64,000 nt of DNA, from assembly GCF_000003815.2 (NCBI RefSeq), contig NC_049985.1, positions 1,824,701 through 1,888,700 on the forward strand, given 5' to 3'. Below, in pieces: positions 46,001 to 61,000 of this stretch. Under the pieces are notes generated by a model. It ran no database searches, was not told where the DNA came from, and saw only the letters and a list, made by a program, of their open reading frames with translations. A program made the translations under genes and the position numbers. The first letter of the stretch is position 1. The number at the start of each line of letters is the position of its first letter. Source of the DNA: Branchiostoma floridae (lineage: Eukaryota; Chordata; Leptocardii; Amphioxiformes; Branchiostomatidae).

Positions 46001-49000
46001 GGAACCTCCTTAACCAAACCACCAAACCACTACTTCTTTCAGCTGAAATGACCCAATGGGGAAGCAATTTGTACCCTTAGATTATACACCACATTAATGA
46101 ATGTTTTTTTTTTTTTCATTTATACCGTCTTCGCCTCTCTGCTGCTTGTGCTATACCCTCTTCTGTAAAATCTAGTAACAATCCTGACATTTCCGAGGAG
46201 CTGGAATATAAAAGATGCACATAAATATCGCCAAGGAATTCAGCACCACAGACAGCACCAAATGTTCTGAAAATCTGTCCACAACCTTTATCCTATCCTA
46301 ACCAGCTGCAAACAGACAACCGTGGGGCCAAGTTTGGACCTGAACCTGGACCTAATAGTCTGTTAAAAATTGTTAATGGGCGATACTCAAACCAATGGTC
46401 CATTTTGCTACAAAGACTTCCGTTTGGTGGAGTATCTGACCCAGTGTTGTGTACATGACTCGGATAAGAGTTTAAAACATCAATGGACGTCAGATTCTGA
46501 CGTCCATTGATGTTTTAAATTCCTATCCGAGTCATGTATACAACACTAACTGCCTCTGTTTTAGACTAGGTTTGACTGTAGAAGCTTGGTAAAAATGACT
46601 ATCAGCTCTCCTCTACTTCGCTCTTCTTATTTTCTTGGATCTGTAAGCCCCAAAACGTGTGAATGCCTGCAGGTATAATCTGTTTATTTTCGAATTGGTC
46701 CAACATTCGGTCCACATGTTTTTCATGTCAGGTTTTTCTGGACCGGGCTAACAAGAAACACGTTTTTGTACCAGTACACCGTACTGGCACCTACTGGTAC
46801 CCACCCCTAATAAATAACAAGTTGAGTTAGAGTGGCCTTGGGAAAACACTTTTGTGTAATTAGTATACCTACCTCGGCCGCATGACATTGCCGTAAAGAT
46901 TCTCCTTGTCCGACCGGCGTGATTTTGATCGAGCCTTCTCGAACGGCTTGAAGTCCTCGGGATCCATTGTCAGGGGCTCCTTCTTGGACTTGGTTTTTGG
47001 TTTATCCTTCCCGTGGTCCGGGGGACCGAAGGGCTCTAGTTGGTCCGAAAGGTCTGAGAGAACGCTAGAAGTCTGAAAAAAGATTTATCAACATGGCTAA
47101 AAAAATTATACATATTACAATACCAGAAACATTTTTTAAAATACATGTATTTTTAAAACATGCACATGGTATGACAACGTGTGACTGGGAGTTCATGTGT
47201 TTAACATATGGGCTACTGTGACAATGTCACTGTTTTATTTCTGTGATAAAACAAACCCCTAGATCTGGATAGCAACTTGTGAGAATTAGGGATCACTTAG
47301 TATCAAAATTAGTTCGCATACACCGAACATTCAGATACAGTACCATCAATGAGTATGGATAGTTGCAGTTTTCTCAAACTTTCTTTTTGAAAGTTACTCT
47401 CCTCCCACTTTATTTTCAGAAGTTGTAAAACAAAGACAACTGGAGTGAATGAATGAATGAAAGAAAATGAATCGATGAATAGGTGGATAAATGAACATTT
47501 TCCTTACATCTTTGCTGTCCTTGTCAATGGACTCCAGATCTGGGTTGGAGTTTTCCGTCGTTGTCGACGAGGCGTCGTCGGGGATCGGTTCCTTCATGGC
47601 CTCCTTTCTTTCCCGCGCTCGGCGCTCTTTCTCTTCTCTTCTTAGCGCTGTCTTCAACTTTCTCTTTGGCTTTACTTTTCCCCCTCCTGCAAAAAAGCAT
47701 CCATTTATCACCAAAACAACAAACAAACTATAAAAGGTATGTGTCTACAAAACTCGAGTTATGGACAAGTAAAAAGTACAACTACTGCTTCAGGGATTGC
47801 CTGGGGGAGGGGCTTTTCCTATTTTGAAGAATGCAACATAAACCTTAGACAACACAATGTACCTAGCTCAGTAGTAGTATTGGAGTTGTTTTTTTTAATG
47901 GTTCTCCTGTCGATTCGACAGATGAGCAGGCAGACAGGCATTTACCTGTTTGCCTGACCTGGACATGACTTTTTATGGTGAAGGAGGGGTGTGCAATTCC
48001 TTCTCCACCCTCTCGTCTACTGGAGCACTAAGTCTCACAGGGATAGAACTAGTATAGGAGTATCCTGTATTTCATTACCTTAAATTTATCTTAAGCTACC
48101 TGGGTCTACATATTGGTTAAGGTAAAAAGTAGCTTGTTATGCTTGAGACGTGGCTTGTATTTCGTCTACAGCACACCAGGGTGGACCTTCAGATAGAAGA
48201 CCTAGTAAAAGAAAGAAAACTTACGTCTTTGTGGCGAGGAAGAATTTGGCGATTCTTGCGTTGCCTCCAAACTAAGGTCTTCCTGCAAAGAGGTTAGCGG
48301 CTCTGATGACCTTCGACCTTTTCCATCCTTATTTGCTTTTGGCGGGAGTTCTACTTCATCGAATCTGTCTTCAGATTTACAGTTTTCCATGGTGTCGAGT
48401 GTTTCCCAGTCCTCGAGGTTGCGTTGTTTCGAGGGCCGGGTGCGTTTGCTGTTGGGGTCTTCGTGCATGTTGTCGACAAACGACGCTTGGCCGTGGTTGC
48501 CTAGGTTGTTGTGTTTTATTTTGTCGGGTAAGAATTTCTTCTCACTGACGACAGTAATGTTGGTCTTGCCGTTGTTTACTGCTTGGCTGGTCACTACTCT
48601 GTTGTTCAGCAGTGTCGGTGTTACAGACCCTCCCCCACTCGGTGGGGAGGGGTCTTTTTTACGTTTTACCGTGCTACCATTCTGATCGTGGGTACCGTCC
48701 ATAACATCGTGATGTAAGGATTTTCCTCTATCCACATCTCTCCTCAAGTCGAAAGGGTTTAACTTGTCCGGCGGATGTAAATTCTGCTGTTGCTGGTGTT
48801 GTTGCAAGTCGTTGCTCAGGTTTCTTCTGTTCAATGGCTCGGTGATGCGTTCTGATTCCAGGTAAGCTGCCATGAGGACTCCAATAAATAAGACAGTCAT
48901 GAGGAATGCGCAGGAAACGTACAGCATGTGCTCCCAGGGGGGTCGGGGCATGGCGGCGGCGCAGGGGCCGAGCTTGTTGTGGGGGACCTTGGCTAGGAGA

Positions 49001-52000
49001 GTGTACTTCAGGACCTGCTCACGTGCCGTTGTTATCCACAACTCCCTCTGTACCTGAGCGAGCGTGAAGTCTGGTGTAAAACTGTCGAGGAAAGAATATA
49101 CAGAAAATTGGTCACTTCATAACTCCCTAGACACTGGAATGAATAAATACTTTTAAATTCATAGCAAAATCTCTTTAACTAGATGCTGATCATAGTAATG
49201 AAGGTGGAATAATGTATAGAAAGAATTATGCTCATTGAAACAGCATGTAAACTTGGAGCCTTTGCAACATGCATGATTCCTTTGAAATTGGGAAAGTGGC
49301 TTCTCAAATTTGAAGTTACCAACATTCTACAATTGACACTGGGAGAAAAATCTTTTTTACAAGTTTAAAATCACTTCACATCAATTCATCTGCATAACCA
49401 AACATTGTATTGTAGATTCAAAAAGTTCTACACCATGAGTTTGAAAAAGAATTTAAAAAAATGCAATCTTATTGTCACATGTCACACAATCAAGTAAATA
49501 CATGACATTGTATAAGAGTCTAGATATATTACAAGCCTGGCAATTAAACACCAATCTTGTCTTATGAGATGCAGTCCCAAACAAGCCTGCCAGGTGGCGC
49601 TACTGAGCAGTACTTACGCGATGTCCACTCTGTGCGTTTCATTCGGGCTGATGGTAAAAGGTTCGCAGTTCAGGACCCTGAACCCGTAACCCTGACACAG
49701 CTGTCCGTTAATCTCCATCTGAGTCACTTGGATGGGCAGCTGACCCGCGTTCTTCGCCATAAACGTTTTCCTGACCGTGAAGTTGGGGACCCTTGCTTTT
49801 AGAGTTCCTGTAATTGAAAAAAATGGACCAATGCATTAGAGTAGAATTCTGGTTCTTGTTCTTGTTCTGATACTGGGCAACACCCCTAGTTTGTTGGGGC
49901 AAACCACCCAGGGCGTAGTGCTGTTGTGTTATTGGCTGTTCCTTAGATGTTGTAATGCCTCTTCCTTAAACTTAGTGGGGTTAGCTTGAAGTGTGGTAGA
50001 GTATGGTAAAGTATTCCAATCAGTGGCAGTTCTTGGGAAAAATGAATATTTGAGGCAGTCTTTATTAGTCTTAATGGGTTTATATGAATTTGGATGATTG
50101 TGTCGGGATTGCCTAGGGTTCAGTTGCAAGTAATGATCGACCGGTAGGGCTAGGAGGTCATATCTAGATTTCTGGAGGATGGTAAGTCTGTTTGCTGTTC
50201 TTTTGTTTTTGAGTGTATCCCAACCCAGGTCTGAAACTAGTTTAGAAACGCTTGTCTGAGAATTTGGACAGTTCGGGACGTTTGAAACAAATCTGGCTGC
50301 TCTGTTTTGGACCGCCTCGAGTTTGGCAATGTGGTCTTTGTGGTAAGGATCCCAAGCTGCACAGGCATATTCAAGGTGGGGTCTAACCAGGCTACTGTAG
50401 GCTTTTTGTTTGATCTTTTGTCTGGTGCCAAATATCTGCAGCAAATGGGGGCATGCACAGAGAAAGGACACTGGTATCTCTTCTAATAAGCCCTTTTAGT
50501 TAGCAAAATGAATACTAAGAAATAGTTGGTCTCTTTGATCATGCTTTGTTTTGTTATTTTACTGTCACCTTCCTCATTGCAACACTCATTTGCTCTACTT
50601 TGCATTATAGCTAGGTGTTGCTGCAAAAGCGTGAACGATGCTGTCTCATATATGACGTAGTTTATCTCCTGTGTTTATAAGCTACATCCTCATACTGCAG
50701 CAGTGACAACTAGCTGCAGTACAAGGTAGAACCCAGTCAGTATTACCCTGAGGAAGGCCAAAACTTTAGCTAGGCGTAAACACTTGTACAAAGAACTTTG
50801 CTTTCCAGCCCTGCAAAACATAGAGGACAGACAAACCAACAACAAGTGGATGACTCACTGTTACAGTCTGCCAGATGCTCCTCCTTCAGGTCGAACTTGA
50901 GCTTGGTGCCCTTGCCGGGTTTCCTGTTGCCCAGACGGAACTCTTCCCGCGCACCCTGACCCGAGGCGATCACAGCATCCAGGATCGTCAGGTTGTTCCT
51001 GAGGAAACACATAATCATGCTTTTAAAGTGTTTCTTAAAGTGTTTTAAAGTTTAAGTGTTTATAAAGTGTTTTTAAGTGTGTTTTTTTTATGCACTGTTC
51101 ATGTCTTGCCTACTGTGTCTAGTTATTATGTATTGTGTCTTTACTCCATGTTGTAAAATCAATGGCATTCAAAGTGTACTGTAACTCTGTTGATTTGATG
51201 AATAAAAGAAAGAAAGTTATCATGCTGGATCATCAAGTTAATTTCCTGAGGAAACACATCCATGTATCTCATCAGTGGAATTGAATGGCTGCATTCCTTG
51301 GCTAGAGGACACAAGATGAAGTGGTCACAAGTTTGAATCCTAGCATTTCTGGCCAGATACTGTGTCCTCCAGAAAGGCACTTTTACAGTAAACAGTAAAC
51401 ATCTTTCCTCACTTGCTTGTGAGCTCAAACCCTGGTCATACTAGACTTTATGTACATGTACATACTGCTTTCTCTACAAAGCAGTTATAATTGAACACAC
51501 AACACTACAGGTGGGCTAGCCCAAAATTATGGCACTTGCATGTGCACAACTGCAAAGCTTACAGCCTCAACTCTTCAACTGATATAGACAGCATAAACGC
51601 CAATGCTCCCCACCTGATAAATATAGCCGTCAGAACTTGTGCCTCAGAGCTTTTCGGTGTGAATCCCACATGGACAGAGAACTCCGCCCCTGGCGCTATG
51701 GACGTCGTCACGACCGTTCTGTTGGGACGAACACCGAGCTTGCTTTCCACCATGGACCTCTGCGTGGCTATGCTTCTAGATGTAGACACCTAGGTGTGGG
51801 GATACCAACAAACGTTAGCGTAAATGTCAAAGGGCCGAATTCTGTGAATCTTGTGAGTTACGTCTTGATTTTACTTTACTTGGATAGGCTTGAGATGTGG
51901 TAGAGTCTTTCACGTCTTGCACTTGTCTTTTGGCCACTATGGCTTCGGTCCTGCATATGCATGGGTGGGCATGAAGAATCAGACCTCTGAACATAATAGA

Positions 52001-55000
52001 ACGTATACATAGGAGTGGGGGTGACTTTGTATGCTTGGCTAAAATGCTGTGGTACAGCCATGTTACCCACTCAGCAATTGAAAAATCATCATACTTTGCC
52101 TCCATATATGTTGATATGCATTGATGTTCTGAGACGAACTGCACTTTACTAGGGTTAAAGACCTTTGAAACATGCAGGTGATAACTTACGTTTTTGTTTT
52201 CTGTGTCCAGGATATAAAAGATGTCACTGTCGGCCGTCAATTCAAATATCTTGTTGTGGGGATCAATGCTGTAAAAAAAAGAGTGAGGTTGTTAAATCAT
52301 ATTTGTTCATTCATACATACATACATGTAACAGACTACTTTAGCTGCAGTTTTCAACAGGATCACCAGGAGGCATTACAACAGTAGTACATGTAGATGAT
52401 CAGCGATCAACAAATTCTGCCAAAGGTAATTGATAGGGTGACACCGACTTAATGAAGAATGCCCTTACAGCTTTCAATGATCACAACTTCCAATTCCGCA
52501 ACAATCACTCAAACCAATGACACTGTGCGCCCCCATGTAATCTGCCTGCGCTTAAGCCAGGTGTGCGTCGTTCCCAAGTTCATTATCTCCGCTTTGTGGT
52601 CTAAATTACCCAGATGGGACTTCATAGGTCAATGTCAGGATGTCGTCCATCATTATCTAACTATCGGCTGTACTGACGACTGGTGGATGGTTTCAGGACT
52701 GGATATACTGGGTACATGTCCAAATCTTTCTAGCTGTCCACCTACATTGTACTTTTGGATAACTGGGTGCACCAGTGCAGCTAGATAGTTGTGGAGGTCA
52801 CATGTTTGTAAAGGTACTACCGCACACTAATATTTTGTATATTCTTGACATCTAAGTGTCAGAAAAGAATACTGAAACCTTTGTTGTATTACTTGTTCAA
52901 GTTTTAAAGTAAGCTTTAGGACTTCAGATTTAAGCTCTAAACAGAGGCTGTAAGGTTTTGAAAAGAGTTTTAAAGACATTCTGCTTTATTCAATATCCAT
53001 CATTATCTAACAGCTGGAATGACGAGCGGTGGATGGTTTGGAACTGGATATACTGAGTACATTTTGTGTATCCAGATTTTTCGAGCTGTCCACCTACTTT
53101 TTGACGTGCGGGTGCACCAGCATAGCTAGATATTGAGGTTATATACATGTACGTAAAGTACTACAGTAACTGTACAATAATATTCTTGAAATTGATGTAT
53201 TACTTGTTTAGGTTTTAAAGCAAGCTTTAGGATTTCAGATTCAAGCTCTGAAGAGAGGTTGCCGATATTCTACTTTATTCTGTGCTGCAGAAAGACCCAC
53301 ATAGAAGCGCGGTGTGAGGACTATCCAACTGCTGCCTACCCTTTTCAGCGAACCCAGCAACAGTATATTCAAATAATGGATACTACTGCGCATCCAATTG
53401 TTTTCCAGTTCACGAAAATTTTTTCGATTACTGGAGCACCAGTGTCACAATAATGAATTTCCAGTCCTGTACTTACAAGTTGTGGATGTACTCTAGGACA
53501 GACAAGGCGTTGCAGTGTGAGTGGATCAAACCTTGCAGTTCAGTCTAACTTACTGTACAAAACTGATGTGTTCGGCCCAAAGACAGTTTACTGGTCATGA
53601 GAAACTAACCAAGCTGTACTTACGAGTGGTGTATGTACTCCAGGACAGACGAGGCATTGGGGTAGAGTGCCAGGGGGACCAGTTGCACCAGGATAGGAAC
53701 GTCTGCTGGGTTCTGTATCGTTAGCCTTCTCGTCTGGAAAACAACAACAAAAACAACAATCATCAACAGACCTAATCAGCAAGCAGCATCAGATGGCTGG
53801 CAGATATGACAGGCAGTTAGAAAATATCATGATCTTCCATCCCATCATCTACTTGAAGCTTATTCTTAGTATTCCCTCCAAAGGTACGGTCTATAGATAA
53901 GTAGGCTAGTCAGTCTCCCTACTCACAAAGCAACTGTCAGAGAAACCGTGCAGTCAAAAAACACGATGTTTTTCCACCCTTTATCTGCTTGGAGAGTACT
54001 CATGGACCTTGAATTGACCAGTTCCTGATGTTTCAATAGCCCTTGAGCCACACAGCTTTGTGCAATCACTACAGCAGGTGGCTAGTCCACTGGTCACGCG
54101 GTGTGTATACAATACAATACTACAATACTCTTTCCTAATGCTGAATACTAAGCAGAAAAAGCAGTGAGGACCAATTTCGGTATAAGTCAACTGAGCTCAA
54201 ACTCACAAAATACTAAATGCAAGTCAAACACTCTACTCACTTGGCCATTGCACCGTTTGTCAATGGTCTAACCCAAAGGCCTACTAGAAGAAGAAGAAGA
54301 AGGAATGAAGAACTTACCGACTTGCCGCCTACATGTGTGAGAGGGAAGTCGAGGTTCTGGTCGGTAACGAGGGTTGGGAATTGGAGCTGTACACTTGCCG
54401 TGGTCAGGGGACCCTTCACTAGGGACGTGCTGATGTGCAGGGTCACATTCGGACTAAAATAAACAAACAAACAACAATCAATATAAGTGGTGAACGCCAT
54501 AACCCAATGATGCTATGTTTGCCACATCACAGGGATTTCTGCATGAGATATGCATTCTGATGCACAAGATCCATAGTTTTCTAGCTGGAATCTTTCAATC
54601 TTCAAAGCAAAGTCCACAAAGATATCCTGCTATATGTCATCCAAAAATACACTAGGTGAATGTTCTATGTTTGCTAATATTATGACAGCAGTAAATGGTA
54701 ATAATCTGTTGTGTAATTGCTCATTATTTTAAATAACTCACTGTAACACTGTAACAACTGTATAATTCAGTGACATGCAAGCCATTTTCTGCACAAGTTT
54801 GTGGTTTGAAGACATTAATTTTAAAAAAGATGACACAGAGATTGCAAGTATAACTAAGCTTTACTCCCAGTTGTTTGGCCTGACGTTTTCGTTTTAAGAT
54901 CAGTCAACTTTGTGAGAAAGTTCTGATATAAATGAGAGTCTATGTACATGTATGACTAAGCTTTACCTTGTTTGGCCTGACGTTTTAAGATCGGTCCACT

Positions 55001-58000
55001 TTGTGAGAAAGTTCTGATATAGCTGAGAGTCTATGTCGCCCGCTTCCTTGTCTAGAGTCAGACTTGATAGCCATTGGTGCCCATCTGAAACAGAAGATAA
55101 GTTTGTTAGTGAGACTAAAACTATGTGTGAGGATACATACTGTCTACGTATGTGTATAATGTATACATCCTTATGGTGTAACCTACCAGCTTTCTCAGAA
55201 TATAAGTAACATTATATAAATCAACTGCATATCTGTATCTTAAATATCTTGAATGACTGCCCTTCGGCATAATAAGCCAGCACCAAACAATTACTCCATT
55301 CTTTGTTCCAGATTATCTATATCTATCTATTCAATGATAACACTTTCCATTCTGTCATCACAGTTATCATCATAGCTTGAAAAGAAAGCTGAAATTGATT
55401 CTGGGTTGATAACACAGAAACGTTCAAAAATGGCTGTTCCTAGTTCTATCATGGGATAGAATTAAGGAACACACTGGTTGGTACTTGTACAAGCTATAAG
55501 CATGTTATTCATTATGTACAAAAATGTATATCATGCAGAATCTTTATATGGACCTTATCCTTACACGAATTACAATCTCGCAGCACAGTAATGTAATCAG
55601 TACCATGGACAGGGGCCGTTATTTATTGTGCTATTGGTTATATATCATAACACATATTAAGATATGATAAGACAGTGGATGACTATGATATGATCCACAT
55701 AATAGTATTAGCTGTAGTCTTTTCAGACAATGTATCTTCTTCACAAAATCTGTAAACAGAAATACTGTAAATGTTGATATTTTTTGCAGTGGTTTGATGT
55801 TCGTTGTTGTCGCTGCACCTAACCTATTCACTGAAAACTAAGTTGAGTTCAGTTCATCCTCTAAGAGGTGACACGGAAGTGGCCACGAATCCCTGTTGAG
55901 CATGACAGAGAGAAGCTTGTTGACCTGAAGCTCTATGTCCTCTATAAGTAGCTTGAGTTCCTAATCTTGCTTGTTCCGTCTTTTGCCTGGTTACCACCTC
56001 GTTTAAACCTTGATTAGAAACCACCCTGAATATATTCTACTCTAAAGCTAAATCCCTGCAAAGTGTGCAGCCTAACTAGTCAGACAACCCAGCAGCAGTA
56101 TAATCAAATACTGGATATTACTACTTACTACTAAACTTGATGGCAAGACTTCATTCACTCGTTCTCATTGAAATGTCGAAAATGGCCTTTTTTCGGTCGA
56201 AAAATAAATCGGCTTTATTTTCAGTGAAAACTACCTGGTTGTTTAGGAAAATTCCTCTTTTAACCATAGCCAAAAAATGGCAACTTATTATTTTCGGTCC
56301 CATTGGTAATACATTACAGGGCAGGTAACAAACGTTACCGGTAACGTTTGTTACAATAGTAAACTTTACCCTGTTTTCTTCTATAGGACTTACCTTATTG
56401 ACGACATCATTTAGGTATACGTGGATGTCCCAAGGGACATTTGAAAAGTGGATACCTTGTTTACACCAAGTCAAAGAGAAAGCTTAGATAGCATCGAACA
56501 ATGGTAACGTTTGTTACAGTCATTTCTGTACAACATTCTGTTAAGCAAGGTTGGATACAAATAACAGTCAACAACCCTTTCTTGTTTCTTTAAGAAGCCA
56601 GAAAAACTGTGCAGCGTCACGAAAACGGTCATTTCTAGTCTTATACGTGGATAATAAAACCGTGGCAACCATCGTACGCATGGTGGTAACGTTTGTTACA
56701 GAATCTGGCGACAGGCATAAACCACCTCACACAGCCTCCAAGATCAGTGACAGGAGCGATCTGACGTGATCGGGCAGAGGGCCTGGGTAGCTGGTTTCAC
56801 CTGCCGAACAATTATTCTGGGAACTGAATTGTTACATTTTTGGCTACTATTTGAATTCTTCGTTTCGTCTCAGGCGACAGCCATTTTTTAGGGTGTGAAA
56901 TCCGATCCGTGGCTATAATAACCGTCTTTTTTTAGGGTGTGAAATCCGATCCGTGGCTATAATAACCGTCTAAGCCATCAACCAATACGAATGTTGTTGT
57001 GCATCTTTTGTGAAACATTACAGGGGTTATGGAAAAATGAAGGAACCAGTGATGTTGTCTATAATTTTCTCCATATCAAGCCGTAAAGTCAGGCGACAGC
57101 ATTTCGACATCTAAATGACAACGAGCCCATTGCCCCATGCAGTAACCAAAACTAAACCCACCTGCTGTAGAAGTTGGCAATCCAACATAACAGTCATCCA
57201 AACACTCCAGCCTTGGGTCAAAGAACAGAGTGCCAATCTGCAAGAAAGAAGATAAAAAAATTGGTCACATCATTGACATTGACATTTGCAGAAAAGTGGA
57301 GAAGGACATGCATTTTAAGTATTACAAATGCAGAAATGTTCACGTGGTTTTGTGTTCGCCGTTTTCATGAGGCTGCTTTGCCATCAGCTCAAAACCAGTG
57401 CGAAATCAAATCCCCTCGAAATGCATTTACACTATTATGTTTGTGAAACTGCCTTCCTGTTGCAGTCATGTACTCATGTAACCAAAAGTGCAGAACTATC
57501 TACCAGTATATATACTTTAGCAGAACGAGGATGCTAACATCAGAAAAACTTTCCTAACATTATTGGAACAACTTTCTCCAACTACATTATGTATAACATC
57601 TAATCGATAAATAATGATAAATCAATAGCATTCTTGCCATTGGAGCAACTGTACCACCCTTCACCCTTACCTTTGTCTTTTTATTGGGTTCCACCTCTGT
57701 TTTAATGGAGTCCTTCTTTTTGAAGTAGAAGCGATCATCTGCAGGTGAAACTGGAACTAAGGAGTCCACTTTGGTTTTATACGAGAAGGAGCTCTGAACA
57801 AATATGGACTTGTGGGCAACCTTTCCCTGAAAAACAATGTCAACAATGTTACAGAAAGTGGGATTTATTAACCTAAATCTTCCTGAAGGTTGAAATACTT
57901 TTATGTTTAAATGTGGTGTTAAGGCCACACCAATTAAATTTGCTGGTTCACGGATTTTTAAAGTGAAAATATAATGTATAGCAAGCGGATATCATAAATG

Positions 58001-61000
58001 CAACAAGCAGGGAGGAAAACTTGAATCAACCATGAACCTGAGTGCTCCATAAACTTGAGTGCTCCAAGGCATACACCAGGTCCTTGGGCTTTGTTGTCAT
58101 GATGTTTTCCAGTTAAGCATATTCTTTCATCTTTTGAACCAACAAATTGAGTTGGTGTGGCCTTAAGTTATTATTGATCAAGAAGGTCTTATACTTTTAT
58201 GGCAAGAAGCACTATCAGCCATATTTGTGTCTCTTTTTGCATGTCTGTGTATCACAGCCCAGGCATAACCAATGTTTCCGATTTATCAGCAAGCTTGTTA
58301 TAAAATGAAATGTCATAGATAAATGAATAATGACCTACAAATTAAGTCCTACATGGAAAGATTAAAATGTGACTGTCATTGACATTACAAAGATTTAAAT
58401 GCTACTTCCATGCAAAGAGCTTAGTAAACTAAAATCCCTCTGATTTATTGCAGACATTACACTTTTGATTGGATCATGTGACATACATGTTGGCTTGGGT
58501 TCATTTCAACTTGAAAAGGTTCAGAAATGCTACAAAACAAGTCTATCCGTACACCATGTAAAAAGCTTACCAAAATCCCTCTGATCTGTAGCTGACTTTT
58601 GTTCGGATCATGTGACATGCATATAGGCTTTGGGTCATTCCAATTGAAGAGGATCAGAGGACTGATCCAAAGCTTGTTGGTACGTGCTTTGTGTATGGGA
58701 ATAGCGTAATAATCTTTATAAATGAAAATGTGTGCTTTGCAAAAGTTCATGCATGTTGGTTACTTACAGGAAATGTAGCAGGAAATCTAATCTCTTTAGC
58801 GGTGATGCTGCCCAGGGCCACCCGGGCTGACATGGGAATCTGCAACGTCTGAAACACAGGGACAATTCATAAGATGAAACAAAGGTATACAATATACCTT
58901 GTAGTCTACTTTAAACTACTCAAGTACACCAAAAAGCAGTTACTCAAGCAACTGGATATGATTGTGAAAACGGTCAGACGTTTCAGACAGCCATCCAGTG
59001 TCTTTTATCATCAGTGTCACTGGCGTATCATATCCAGTTGCTTGAGTAACTGCTTTTTGGCGTATCTTATTACCTGGGTGTCTAACCATCATTGACACAC
59101 TCAAGTACAGTCAAACCTACCCATAGTGGCTACATTTGACACATGGCCAGTTTAGACTCTTTATGGTTGCCTCAACAACAACAAAATGGCTACAATGGCC
59201 AGGTGGTCCTAATTCAAAGGCAGCCACTCTCACAGGTTCAAAGACAGTCACTCTGTTACAGGTTTAACTGTACTCCCTTTCCTTTATCCATTTCCACATG
59301 GCAACCCTTAAGCTAGACCCATCAAATACTTGCCACTTTGCACTTAAACAGAATTTAGAATTGGAATCCCTGTATCAATTTCAAGGGTATATCTTTATTG
59401 ATGGTACAGTGAAATTTAAGTGCATTCAATTCATCTGAGCACTTCACCAGTTGATATTGACCATGGTAAAAAATTAATTTTCATCAATCCTGCAGCATTG
59501 GCTTATACCTGAGAACGACAGTCTCTGCCACATGAGACCTATCTGTAAGCTGACTCAGTTCTTTCTGAGTTGCAAAGTTCTTCACATCAAGTATGAAATC
59601 GAAATAAAGTGCTCCAAACAAGGAGGCAAATCTGAAGAACGACTTCCCAAATTGAAAGTGTCAACATCAATGTCCCGGCCCCGCAACGGTTCGCAGTAAC
59701 AGATAACAAAGAGGCATCTTCTCATGTGCAATCACTACAGGAACGGTCCCCGTCATAGATGAAATATTTAACCTGAGGAATCTTTATTAGCAGATGCTAA
59801 ATCCCGACCCTTCTGGACCTGGCAATTTTCCAAACGAGGTCGTAATGAGGATGGAAGTGGACATGAATTATTAAACTCTGTTCACGTCAATGTCGATAAT
59901 TCTGAATTGCCAATAAGTTGTTTTCGACACCATTAAGTTGCGGAGTACTGATGAGACTATGAGAGAACTGTTACAGTAGGACACATATAAAGCGGTCCTT
60001 GTCCATGGTGCTGATTATTTTACTGTATTTTGGAGGCATCACTTGATGCATTGAAGTTAGACGGACGTAAGAAATTTCCCTTCTTGTCAGAAAAAACGGA
60101 AAAGTCCAAACTTTCATAGTGGTTTCATTTTGGTGGTTTTCATTTTGGTGGTGATGTCTTCACTATGGATTGATAACCTATAACACTATGAATACGTTGT
60201 TGGACTTCTGTATGAAATGTTTCAACTGTGAATCAAACATTAAAAAATCCTCCTCATCTCTCATATTGGGAAATAAAACCATCGTGAAAGTAAACAATCC
60301 CTTGGAATGAAGTAAAAAACTTTCTAAGTTACCTCAAGATCTGTGATGATGGAAAAAAAAGTAAACACGCATGTTCCCTTCTATTGGGAAATAAACCACA
60401 GCAAAAGTAAACAAATTTACAGGGTGAAGTAAGAAACTTGCCATGTTACCTCATGATCTGTGATGATGTTAAAGCTGCCTTGGAAGACTCCCTCCTCCTT
60501 CGGTGCAACAACTTCCACCAGCCAGACTGAGTAGTGGTGCGGCTTCAACGTAAACTACAGGAAAAAACAACATGTAATTCTTCTGTTACTGGCTTGGATA
60601 TCATCATGTGAATGGTTAAATATGGCAGATACACACTGTGCAAGAGAGACTTCCATGCCAGAGTATTGCCCGCAAATGTGTAAGGCTGTTTCAAAAGGTA
60701 TCAACAACAAAATACAGTGTTGAAAACTGCAACAGTTACTACAGAAAAACAGTTCAGGCAATAACTAATTCAACTCTCATTATTTCAAAACTTTTGCACC
60801 AGAGTATTGCCCCCATGAATTTATTTTGAGAATTTGCTCAGCCATGCCCCACTTCTACCTTAAAACTTCTCCCTGTTAAAGAAGCAACATTTCTATCACC
60901 CTGTTCCAAGTCAACTTCAAAATATAAGCCCTCACTTTCATTTACCCTTCATCATGTTACAACTAATAACAGACTTAATGAGTATTAATAATTAATTTGC

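Noticed and set aside
48306..48685. Plus-strand open frames opposite the TMEM131 large exon
   Set aside because: They are antisense shadows of the 48225-49081 coding exon, whose phase agrees with both neighbours.
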